A DNA stretch of 64,000 nucleotides, taken from positions 91,810,500 to 91,874,499 of the forward strand of contig NC_090034.1 in assembly GCF_037176765.1 (NCBI RefSeq). Direction: 5' to 3'. The position numbers and the translations under genes are program-made. The notes beneath the pieces are model-generated. The model did not search any database, was not told the DNA's origin, and saw only the letters and a list, made by a program, of their open reading frames with translations. This document shows, one piece after another, positions 13,001 to 25,242 of the stretch; the stretch's first letter is position 1, and every line of letters starts with the position of its first letter. Source of the DNA: Anolis sagrei. Taxonomy: Eukaryota > Chordata > Lepidosauria > Squamata > Anolidae.

Positions 13001-16000
13001 ATGGGTGGCAGATATGAGGAAAACACACCAGAAGAGTGGGTACAGAACATTCCACCACAATATAGAGACTTTGCTGATGTCTTTGATGAAAAAGAGGCCG
13101 ACAAACTACCCCCTAAAAGAAGGGTTGAGGTTAAAATTGAGATTAATAAAGGTGCAACGCTTCCAAAAGCAAAAATATACCCAATGTCGGCCAGGGAAAT
13201 GGAGGAACTGAAACAATACATAGACAAGAATCTAGCACGGGGGTTCATTGAACCTTCGGACTCCCCTCTCGGAGCCCCCGTACTATTTAGACGGAAGAAG
13301 GATGGGTCATTGCGCTTGTGTGTAGATTATAGAGGTTTGAATGCGGTGAGCACTACAACTTGTTACCCTTTACCATTAACCAAAGACCTACTATCCAGAC
13401 TGTCGGAAGGGAGGATATTTACAAAACTGGACTTGGTGGAGGCTTACCACAAAATCAGAATCAAGCCAGAGGACAAATGGAAGACGGCTTTTTCTTCCGC
13501 AATGGGATTATTTCAATTTTCCGTGTGTCCCTACGGGCTAAAAGGCGGGGGAGGGGCATTCATGCAGATGATAAATGAGGTGCTACACCCCTTGTTGTAC
13601 CGGGGTGTGTTTTGTTATATCGATGACGTAATAATTTTTAGTAAGAATGAATCAGAACATTGTCAGTTGGTGAGAGATGTATTACAAAGGCTAAGGGAGG
13701 CAAAATTGTTCGCCAAACTAGCCAAATGCGAATTTAATAAGAGGCAGATTGATTTCTTGGGATACAGAATATCCCACAAAGGTATTGCAATGGACCCTAC
13801 GAAAGTAGAGGATGTGAGGGTCTGGGAGCCACCTGCCACACGAAAACAGTTGCAGTCATTCCTAGGATTCGCAAATTTCTATAGGTCATTCATAAAAGAT
13901 TTTGCCCAGCTGACATTACCCCTTACAGAACTACTCAAAACAAAAGGGAAGGGGGAAACAGCCAAGACACGATCCCCGGGGGCAAAATTAGTGTGGTCAG
14001 ACGAATGTCAAAAAGCATTCGACCAACTTAAGCAGCGATTCACTGAGGAACCACTTTTAACCCACCCAGATATGGCCAAACAATTCATACTCCATTGCGA
14101 CGCCTCAGATTGGGCATACGGGGCAGCGCTCATGCAAAGAGACTCTGAAGGAGCCTTAAGACCTTGTGGGTTCCTATCCAAAAAGTTTACCGAAACAGAA
14201 CGAAATTGGCCTATCTGGGAGAAAGAAGCACTGGCCATCATGAAAGCATTAGAGTGTTGGAGACACTTGCTAGAAGGGAGCGGCGCCCCATTTGAAGTTT
14301 GGACTGATCACAGAAACCTCCAGTATCTTACATCTCCCCGTAAATTGTCAGCCAAACAAATCAGATGGGCTCAATACTTCTCACGTTTCCAATTTGAATT
14401 AAAATTTCATCAAGGAAAAAAGAATGTCCTCGCAGACACGCTGTCACGTATGCCCCGACAAGAGGGAGGAAGAGAGCGAGCCGCTGAGAGCCTCATATCA
14501 GTCCAAAGGGGGAACATGGCCGTAGTAACTAGAGCCCAAGCCGAGCGCAATCGAGAGATAGTGGGAGTAGAAGGTAGAGGGGGAGAGAGTTGGGAAGAAG
14601 AATTGAAACAGGCCTATAGAAAGGACGAATGGTTAAAAGATAATGAGAAAAAGGTGGAATGGAAGGGCGGACTGGTGTTTGTGAATAGAAAACTGTACAT
14701 TCCGGAATCTTTGAGGGGGGAAATGTTGAAGAGATGTCATGATAATAAAAGTGCAGGCCATTTTGGGGTCACCAAAACAACAAAATTGCTGGCAAGGCAA
14801 TGTTGGTGGCCAGGAATGAGAAGTAACACTAAATCATATGTCTCACGCTGCGAAACGTGCGCTAAGAGCAAAGCCCCCACACAGAAACCCATAGGCCTTT
14901 TGCAAAAAGTAACCGAGCCTACGAGGCCGTGGAGTTCGATTGCGTTTGATTTTGTTGGGGAACTTCCACCAAGTAAGGGGCAACGTTACATTTGGACCGT
15001 CCTAGACCTATTCTCAAAAAATGTACATTTTATTGCACTCCCAAAACTTCCTTCCGCAGAAAAACTAGCGGAATTGTTTGTTAAACACATTTACAAGTTA
15101 CATGGATGTCCGGATCAAGTCATTAGTGACAGGGGAGTCCAATTTACTGCGAGATTTTGGAAAGAGTTCATGAGGTTGCTAGGAGCTGAGAGGACATTGA
15201 GCTCGGCTTTCCATCCCATGACGAACGGGGGGGGGGGGGGTAGAACGCACTCAACAAACTCTCGGGACATTCCTCAGAACATACGTAAACCAACAGCAAA
15301 CCAACTGGGTAGATATCCTCCCCTTCGCAGAGCTAGCATACAATTCAGCCCCACATTCCACAACCCAGGAGTCACCTTTCAAAATAATTTATGGCCAAGA
15401 AGTAGCCCCCCTTCCTAGACTCCCAGAATGGCCGGAGGGAGAACAAGAAAGAGGGGAGGGTTGGGCCCAGCAAATGAGAGATAACTGGGAAAAGGTGGTG
15501 AAAGCATTGCGAGAAGCACAAAAACAACATAAGCTGTTCGCAGATCGCAAAAGGAGGGAGGGAGACAAGCTAGAAGAAGGAGGATTGGTATGGCTGTCCA
15601 CAAAAAACATCAAACTTAACACACCATCGAAGAAACTCACGCCACGATATATAGGCCCATTCAGAATCATTAACCAAATAAACGAGGTCACATATAGACT
15701 GAAGCTACCGAAGGATTTGGGAAAAATACACCCGGTATTTCACTGCGGACTATTAAAAAAATACTTGGGGCCCCTCGACCCGGAAAACGATTAGATATAT
15801 GTTCCGTTTCCCTTTCAGGAGGAAGAAGAGGAGGAGGAAGTCATGTCAGGATCCAGTTTCCGTAGCCCTGATTTCGGCGCCGAAAACTAGACTCCTGACA
15901 ATCCTAGCTGATAACGACCCTGCAGGTGGTGGCCTTGGAGTACAGCGGTTTGCTTGGTGGCGGGAAGCTTTGGCGGGAGTTTGGTGGTTGGCGGGAATGT

Positions 16001-19000
16001 ATGTTTCAAATGTGTAGGAGGGTATATAAGAGGTGGCCTGCAGCCATCCAGCAATTCCGGCTTTTCTGTGTTGCAGTATCTGATAGTAAAGTTCTTTGAT
16101 TGACATGATGCAAGTCTCCTGTCTTCATTGAGCCTAGCCGTCGTGAGCTGACACATACCATATTTACTTGAGTATAAGCCAACCTGAACATAAGCCAAGA
16201 ACTTAATTGGACCATAAAAAACTGGGAAAATGTGTTGATTTGAGTATAAGTCAAGAGTGGGAAATACAGCAGTTACTGGTAAATTTCAAATTAAAATTGA
16301 TACTAATAAAATTACATTAATTGAGGCGTCAGTAAGTTAGATGTTTTTGAATATTTACATAACACTGTAATTTAAGATAACACTGCCCAACTCTGTTTAA
16401 ATCATTGTTCTAACCTTCTTCATTGTAAATGTGCTTACGTGTCATTCCAATAATAATAGAGTAAAATAATAAATATAATAACAATAATAAATAGAGTAAA
16501 ATAATGAATGAAATAACAATAATAATAAATAGAGTAAAATAATAAATATAATAATTTGAATAAAATAATAAATGTAATAATAACAATAATAAATGAAGCA
16601 AAATAATAAATGTAATAAAATAATAATAGAGTAAAATAATGTAAATATAATAATAATAATGATAATAATAATTCTTAGCTGCTGCAAGAAGATCGCGCAG
16701 ACAGACTACAAGCAGAGGCATAACAACGTTGCTCAGATGATTCATTGGAACTTGTGCTACAAAAACCATCTGCCTGCGACAAAGAACTGGTGGGATCACA
16801 AGCCGGAAAAAGTTACAGAGAATGAACACGTCAACCTACTCTGGGACCTCCGGATTCAGACAGACAGAGTTTTGGAGCACAATACTCCTGAACTTGCGAT
16901 CGTGTTAAAAAACAAAGTATGGATTGTCGATGTTGCAATCCCAGGTGACAGCAGGATAGAAGAGAAACAGATGGAAATGATGACACGATATGAGGATTTA
17001 AAGACCGAACTGCAAAGACTCTGGCACATGCCAGTCAAGGTGGTCCCAGTGGTGATCGGCACACTGGGTGCAGTGCCTAAAGACCTTGGTCTGCACTTAA
17101 ACACAATTGGCGCTGACAAAATTACCATCGGCCAGCTACAGAAGGCCACCTTACTGGAATCTGCGCGCATTATTCGCCGATACATCACACAGTCCTAGAT
17201 GCTTGGGAAGTGTCCGACGTGTGATCCAATACAACAGCCAGCAGAGTGTTTGCTGTGGACTCATTTTGTTGTGTGACAGATAATAATAGAGTAAAATAAT
17301 AAATGTAATAATAACAAAAATAATAGAGTAAAATAATGAATGAAATAATAATAATAATTAGAGTAAAATAATAAATATAATAATAATAAGAGTAAAATAA
17401 TAAATGTAATAATAACAATAATAAATGTAGCAAAATAATAAATGTAATAAAAATAATAATGGAGTAAAATAATGTAAATGTCATGATGATGATGATAATA
17501 ATAATAATAATGATAATAATAATAATAGAGTAAAATAATAAATAACGAGTTAAATTACTTTGACTCAAGTATAAGCCAAGGGGGTGGTTTTCACCCATAA
17601 AAAAGGGCTGAAAAACCTGACTTGTACTCGAGTATATACGGTATGTAGCCCACAGGTTACACTTTCCACACTCCTGCCTTCAACAAAGCAATCAACAAAC
17701 CAATCCAATGGAAGAGTTTCCTTACACTCCACGCTGAGGTAGGTGGGTGGTGAGTCCTCTCCCATTCCCACATCATTCTCTGCAACACAGTGGTAAGGGC
17801 CAGAGTCCCTCCGTATATCTGCCACCTTCACCTCTGCTCCCACACCTGCCGCCCGTAGTGGTGCTTTGCGTGGCCCACTGAACCAGCGGTAACTGACCGC
17901 AGGCGGATTACTTTGGCTGCTACACCGCAGGGTGACAGTGTCCCCTTCTTTCAGGATCGGGTTGCCCACTACGGAGACAACAGCATTTTTGGGAGTATCT
18001 GGAAAAAACAATCAGAGGTATAAAGAGTGGTTAGAGTGTTGACCTGGAACTTGGAATATATACAGTATATAAACATAGACATATACACACAAACTGGTGC
18101 TGTTCAGTTGACTTTTTTCAACCGAGAGAGGAAGGAATCAGTGAGCCATTAAACCTATTGAGCCCATCTTTGACTTTGCCTGCAAGGATAATAAACTCGA
18201 TCAACTTTCTTGAGTTCATTTGGAAAGTTGTAGGATACAAATGGAATTAATTAATTTTATAATGAAGTCCACACTTCTAGTTTGTTTTTGCTTCTGCCCG
18301 TCAAAAGTTGGTGTTTGACTTCAATGTCCTTCCCTTCTGAATCTGTCAGTTTGGAAATCATCACCCCAGACAGTTTAGGAATGATGGATGTTGAAGGCCA
18401 ACAAATTATGAAAGGTCACATGTTTTTCGCTGTTATTTATTTATTTATTATTTACTGTATTTTTATACCACTTTTCTCACCCCTAGGGAGACTCACTCCT
18501 GGGTTTGAATACAGTGAAAGCTTGTGTCTCCAACAACAACAACAACAACAACAACAGTAACAATAACAACACTTTATTTATATTCTGTCCTATCTCCCCA
18601 AGGGAACTCAGGGTGGATCACAGTACACATACACAGCAAACATTCAATGCCGTTTTGAATAGACAGGACAGAAACAGACAGAACAGAAAGGAGGTATGAT
18701 GTGCCGACGTTTTTGGTGCCTTGGAGGTTGTGCTTAAATTTAGTCACAGGGGGGTGGGTGCTGTCACTCTATCCTCTGTGACAAAGAGCCATCAGGACTT
18801 CCTCCTTCCTTTTAGTTGCTGGGCATTTTCTGATCTTTTTCTTTATGGTGTCATAAAATACCTCCCCTGCTTGTTTTAGTGGTACCTAATTTCTCTACTT
18901 AAAGCTCAAGCTGTTTTCAAATTGTTTAGGTAAATAGTAAGCTGGGCTGACAGTTGGGAGCTCATGCTGACCCTGGGCTTTGAACTGGCAACCTTTTGGT

Positions 19001-22000
19001 TGGTAGATCTTATCATTGCTGGTGATTTACCAGCTGTGCTAAAGCCTGGCTCATGTCGGTGGGGCACTAAGTCTGTTTCAACTAGCTCCTTCAAAGTTCA
19101 GACGTAAACCTGGAGCAGATTCACCATGTGGAAGTCTGTAGGATTTAAAGCCATGATTTACTATACCAGGCGTTTTCTGATGATTTCTCCACTGCTTCTC
19201 TGTGCTTCCAAACATCACGGTGTTGCCACTATAACATTACTTTAAAAGTGTCTATAATCAATCATACTATGACATTATGCCAAAATAGCATTATTACAGT
19301 TTAGTGACTACAATAACTTCTTGAAACAATGACTAGCATGACAAGCACTCCCATTTCTTACAGGAGAAAGACATCAAAAATGTTGGGGAATGATGTGATC
19401 CGTTTGTCTTCCTTTGTCACCTCTCACAACTTAAGATCTGAGCAGTGATGTGTGTACTGTAATGATGTTGGGAAATAACAATGGTATATATGAATGTATA
19501 TGAATGTATGTGAAGCAGTTTTGAAAAGGAAGTTTGAAACAACTGCTAAGCACTTTTCTGTTTCACAGGAGAAAGACAACAACAATGAATGATGGGATCT
19601 GTTTCCCTTGTGTGCTACCTCTTGCAATGACAGTGATGAGTATGCCATACTGATGTTCTATAATGATGTTGTACTATATTAACATTATTACAGCTAGCAC
19701 TCTCCCCCTTACCCCTCTCTATAAAGTAAAGGTTTCTCCTTGACATTAAGTCTAGTTGAGTCCGATTCTGGATGTTGGTGCTCATCTCCATTTCTAAGCC
19801 GAAGAGTCGGTGTTGTCCACAGACGCCTCCAAGGTCATGTGGCAGGCATGACTGCATGGAGCACTGTTACCTTCCCGCCAAAGTGGTACCTATTGATCAA
19901 AAACATTTCCATGTTTTTGAACTGCTAGGTTGGCAGAAGCTGGGGCTTTCAATGGGAGCTCACCCTGTCCTGCGGATTCGAACCCCCAACCTTCTGGTCA
20001 GCAAGTTCTGCAGCTAAGAGGTTTAACCGCTGTACCAATCACAAAGTACAAGGTAGGCAAATGGGGAAATGATAATGACATTAGTATGAATGGGAAAAAC
20101 AAATCTGCTAATCACGCTATTAGAAAGAGAAAGGTGTAATATATAGAATCAACAATCCGCTATCACTGTGAGTTCAGCTGTAGTCATTTTCAAACAGTAT
20201 AACCCAGCAAAACAGGATGGTGTTATAAGTGCGATGCTTCTTGCCCCAGGGCCCAGAGTCCTAAGCAATTCTCTTTCTGTGAACTCACATTCTCCCAGAT
20301 TTTCTTTCAGGCGAAACTGCCTGCTTATGGAGCAGAAAGAAGAAATGGCAGAGTAACATCTTTTAGACATATCTGAATTAACCTATGAACACAGGACTAG
20401 CCTTTTCCTCGGGTATCTGGGCAGACACATTAATGCTTAACTCAAGCTTTCTGAAGCATAGCTACTTCCCTACAGACTGCATTTCACCAGACCTATGCCA
20501 CCATCACATGTGAGGTGCACCTCATTTTTTGAAGCTTCGATTTCAGAAGAAAAAGAATGTTCTTAGTATATCTTTTAGAATATCTAAGGGTGGCACAGTG
20601 GGTTAAACCGCTGAGCTTGTTGACCGAAAGGCTGCAGGTTCGAATCCGGGGAGCGGCGTGAGCTTCCGCTGTCAGCCCCAGCTTCTGCCAACCTAGCAGT
20701 TTGAAAACATGTAAATGTGAGTAGATCAATAGGTACTGCTCCGGTGGGAAGGTAACAGTGCTCCATGCAGTCATGCCGGCCACATGACCTTGGATGTGTC
20801 TACGAACAATGCCGGTTCTTCGACGTAGAAATGGAGATGAGCACCAACCCCCAGGATCAGACACAACTGGACTTATTGTCAGGGGAAAACCTTTACCTTT
20901 GCCTTTCCAAACTTTGCCTCTTGCAGTGGCATCTTTTGAGGGGTGCAGACTTTGCAGTGGTATCTCTTGAGGGGTGCAGACTCTACCGAGTGACACCACG
21001 AGGTGACACCAAAATCATTGTCTATCATTTTTCCCCATTTTTTTCAGCAGAAACACAATCTTCAGTTATATATTTGTATCAACATACCTATGCTAATTCA
21101 CTTTATGAATCTTCTAATGTGGAAATGCTCTGCTAACAGCTGTCATTATTATACAATTATAATGATCACATGGCTTCAGTTGCATGGGCTACAAGCATGC
21201 CCCGGTGGGAAGGTAATGGCACTCCTTGCAGTCATGCAGGCCACATGACCTTGCAGGTGTCTACGGACAACTCCGGCTCTTCGGCTTAGAATCGTAGAAT
21301 CATAGAGTTGAAAGAGACCTCATGGGTCATCCAGTCCAACCCCCTGCTAAGAAGCAGGACAACTGCATTCAAAGCACCCCCAACAGATGGCCATTCAGCC
21401 TCTGTTTAAAAGCCTCCATAGAAGGAGCCGCCACCACACTTTGGGGCAGAGATTTCCATTACTGAACAGCTCTTACAGTTAGGAAGTTCTTCCTAATTTT
21501 CAGGTGGAATCTCCTTTCAGCTAGTTTGAAGCCATTGTTCAATGTCCTAGTCTCCAGGTAAACAGAAAACAAGCCTGCTCCTTCCTCCCTGTGACTTCCC
21601 CTCACATATTTATACATGGACATCATGTCTCCTCTCAGCCTTCTCTTCTGCAGGATAAAAATGCTCAGCTCTTTAAGCCACTCCTCATAAGGCTTGTTCT
21701 CCAGACCCTTGATCATTTTAGTCACCCTCCTCTAAACACATTCCAACTTGTCAAAATCTCTCTTCCATTGTGGTGCCCAGAATTAGACACAGTATTCCAG
21801 ATGTGGCCTAACCAAGGCAGAATAGAGGGATAGCATGACTTCCCTAGAAATAGGGATGTGCGATCCACTAAAAAATGGTTCAAAAATCATTACAAAACTT
21901 GAGGGTGCTGGTGCTTCATTTCTAAAGTGTTTCTAAAGTATACTTAGTGAAAATGTAATTACTATACCAATACTAACAAAATTTTGTTACTATTTCGTTA

Positions 22001-22255
22001 CAGTAATACAGTAATAATGATACTAACGAAATTTCGTTACTATTTCGTTACAGTAATTGCACATGCACAAAATTACTATAATTGGAGAAACTTCAGGGGC
22101 TCATATCTCCCTTATATTCAAAGATATTGGGGTGAAACTTGCTACAATGGTAGAACACATTTATCACTCTTAGAACACATTTATCACCAAATTACAGAAT
22201 TTTTCACTTATCCACAGATTTTTGGCAAGTTTTCAAAATGTTTATAAACAACATT

Positions 22256-22291
<36 letters not shown>

Positions 22292-25200
22292 GTGTTCCTA
22301 GTTTCAAAGTGTTATTTCCTGTTTAATTGTGTAGTCTTTACTTTGAAAGTAGTTGTTCTACTCCAGAAATTTTGCTTTTGTGGCAGAAACTCACTAAATT
22401 GGTGGAGACTCAGCAAGGCAAAGTGTGCTATAGGACGATGTCCTTTGCGAAAAGACAGTGTAATAAACGTTTGCCATGTTTTTATGATAGAACTAATTAG
22501 GAACTGCCATTTATAACCCAGGAACATAAATCATAGTGTAGAATATTAACAAATGTATTGGAACTCTGCCTGGCTACAGACTGATCTCGTCTCCTAGTTG
22601 AGGTTTACTGATGCTGATACATACTGGGAAATGTAGTTTAGGGCAGAATTTTGAATTCTTTAGCATAGGGGTCCTCCCTTTCCCAAACTACATTTCCCAG
22701 AGTTCTATGCTATTCCTAAAATGCACTGCCCTCTTTTCTTGACTTCTAATGCCAAAAATCAATTAATTCCAGGCAGGCAGGTAGGCTGCCTTTTTGGCTT
22801 AATAGCCTTACTTCCTTGCACTAAATATGAAACTGACTTTGAGAGACTTCTGAGATTTACAAAACTAAAATGAAAAAGTATGGGGTAAGTTTCGATTGTA
22901 AAATATTTGGTGTGGGCCATGCAAACGCTTCGGATATGGCTTCCGACTTACACAACTTCCGTTTTTCTTACAATTTCCGACACTTCCAATTTTTTGCACA
23001 TGCCTATTGTTAAGTGTTGGACTAGGACTCTGGAAGACCAGGTTTGACTCCTTGCTTGGCTAAACAAGCCAGGGTGACTCTGGGAAATATATGTACTCTA
23101 ATCTTTAGTGGAAGGCAATGGAAAACCCACTCAAAATGCATTTTGCCAAGAAAACACAGGCTGAATCTATGCTGCCATTAAACCACATTATATGGGTCTA
23201 CGCTAGATATATATGCAGTACCAAACTGCATTATATGACGGTGTAGATCCAGCCATAGTGTTAGGTTTGCCTTAGAGTGTGTATATGTTGAAAGCACACA
23301 ATAACAACGAACTGATCCTAGAAGAATGCATTTTTAAACATTTCAATGCGTGCCACCTTTTGCACCTATACTTGAAGAGGGCATATACTGTGCTGAATCT
23401 TTTTTCTACCCATAATCTGGGTGTACCATGGAAAGACACTCACATTTAACCTCCAAGTAGATCCCATTGCGAGACTGTTGCTGATTTGGAAAGGTGGCTG
23501 TGCATTGTAGATATTTGCCATGGTCTTTGTGGGAAGGGGTGTAGCTAAATCTTGATTCTGTTCTCCAGGATCCTCCTGCCAAGCGCTCCTGGACTATAAC
23601 AGCCTTGGATCCATCAAGACTCCAAGTAAGGGTAGGCGGAGTTAAGGGACAGGTGTGCAGGGTAGAGCAGGTAACCATAGTGCGGTCCCCTTCTGTCAGC
23701 AAGCCTGGGTCACTCAACTCCAGTGGGCTTGGAGTATCTGCAAAATAAGGGAAAGAAGAGTTAATAAGAGCAGATCGGTGGATGTCTTGGAGACACAGTT
23801 GAGTAGGAAAACCATCCTGTTGTATTTATGCCTGACATGAAACGATTACAAGTACAGGAATTCTCCTTGGAAGGAGGAACAAGGCTATGTACTTAGGAGG
23901 GCTTTTAAGGGAAAAATATCACCAAAATTCCCCCCAAAATAACATACTTTGAAAAGCAGGCCATGTGTGTGTTAAATGGAAGTAGAATTGGTTCTCCACA
24001 TTCACAGGTTTTGACTTTTGCAGATTTCATTATTCACAGATTTGATCAATATGGTCTCCCCAGGAATCTTTAGGTGCTCCACTTCAATGCTCTGGCCAAC
24101 CTCTGACAGTACTTGACCAAAGAGCCACACTGGAGGACGTAGGGTGTGTCTACACTATAGAATTAATGCAATTTGACATCATTCTAGTTGCCATGGCTCT
24201 AGAGTGAAAATATGAGAGTTGTAGTTTGGTGAGGCATCAATATTTTTGGCAGAGAAGACTAAAGACTAAAACTAATTCCATTGTATTTAAAGTGGTCCCA
24301 AACTGTGTTAATTATACCCCATAGATGTACCCATAGATATTCCTAGAAAATTTTTCTCTCAAGTCAAAGAATTTTTTATTTGTAGTTGGTCAACCCCCCT
24401 GTTTAAGGAGCTCCACTGGCTGCCATTTATTTTCTGGTCCCATTTCAAGGTGCAGATTCTGACCTTTTATTATTATTATAATTATTATTATTTTGTCGTG
24501 TCAGGAGCGACTTGAGAAACTGCAAGTCACTGACCTACAAAGCCCTGAATGGTTTGGGACCCGGCTACCTGCGTGACCGCATTTCTATCTAGGAAGCCAC
24601 GCGACCTCTTTGATCTTCCAGAGAAGCCCTTCTCTCACTCCCACCTTCTTCGCAAGTGCGACTTGTGGGGATGAGAGAGAGGGTCTTCTCTGTGGTGACT
24701 CCCTGGCTCTGGAATTCGCTCCCCAAAGATATTAGGCAAGCCCTCACCCTGGCAATCTTCCGGAGGAGCCTGAAAACTTGGCTGTTCCAATGTGCCTTCA
24801 ATGATTGAATGTATGACAACCCCTGACCAAACTCTGCACAAAAATGCCCTCAGAAGCACTTTATTTCTTGGCTTGTGCAATTGACTCCTAACTTATCCCC
24901 CGGCTCCCCTTCCTGGTATATAACACTGCTTTATCTCCCAGTGTTTTAAAATTTTAATCTTGAATCTGGCCCTGCCCATTGTGATCATTTTAGTGTTTAA
25001 TGTTTTGTTTTACATTGCTGTGTTGTTTATTTATATTGGTTTGATATTTTATGTTATTTTATTTTCTGATTTTCTGTATTGTTTCTGTATTGTTTCTGTA
25101 TTGTTTCTTGGGTTATATTGTGTAACTGTATTGATGGGCGTGGCCTCATGTAAGCTGCCCCGAGTCACCATCGGGAGATGGTGGTGGGGTATAAATAAAG

Positions 25201-25242
<42 letters not shown>

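Larger units (their letters stand above)
10911..16153 (+). mobile_element. Ty3/Gypsy LTR retrotransposon, nearly whole and recent
   Basis: 5243 bp between 5-bp target duplications 'catac' (10906-10910 and 16154-16158). The two 310-bp LTRs are identical by direct comparison, so the insertion is young on an evolutionary scale. Between them lies a gag-pol region in the order gag with a CCHC zinc knuckle, protease, reverse transcriptase (YIDDV), RNase H and integrase (HHCC zinc domain). A purine-rich tract precedes the 3' LTR. The order reverse transcriptase, RNase H, integrase places it in Ty3/Gypsy; no envelope gene is seen. The element looks almost intact, with about one break in its coding region. 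It lies antisense in the intron between Ig exons 3 and 4 of the Siglec-like gene, at the tip of a DNA transposon. Confidence 0.93.

Noticed and set aside
20583-20660. tRNA gene in the SINE head
   Set aside because: Box-like motifs are present but no cloverleaf; it belongs to a retroposed SINE family with many copies here.
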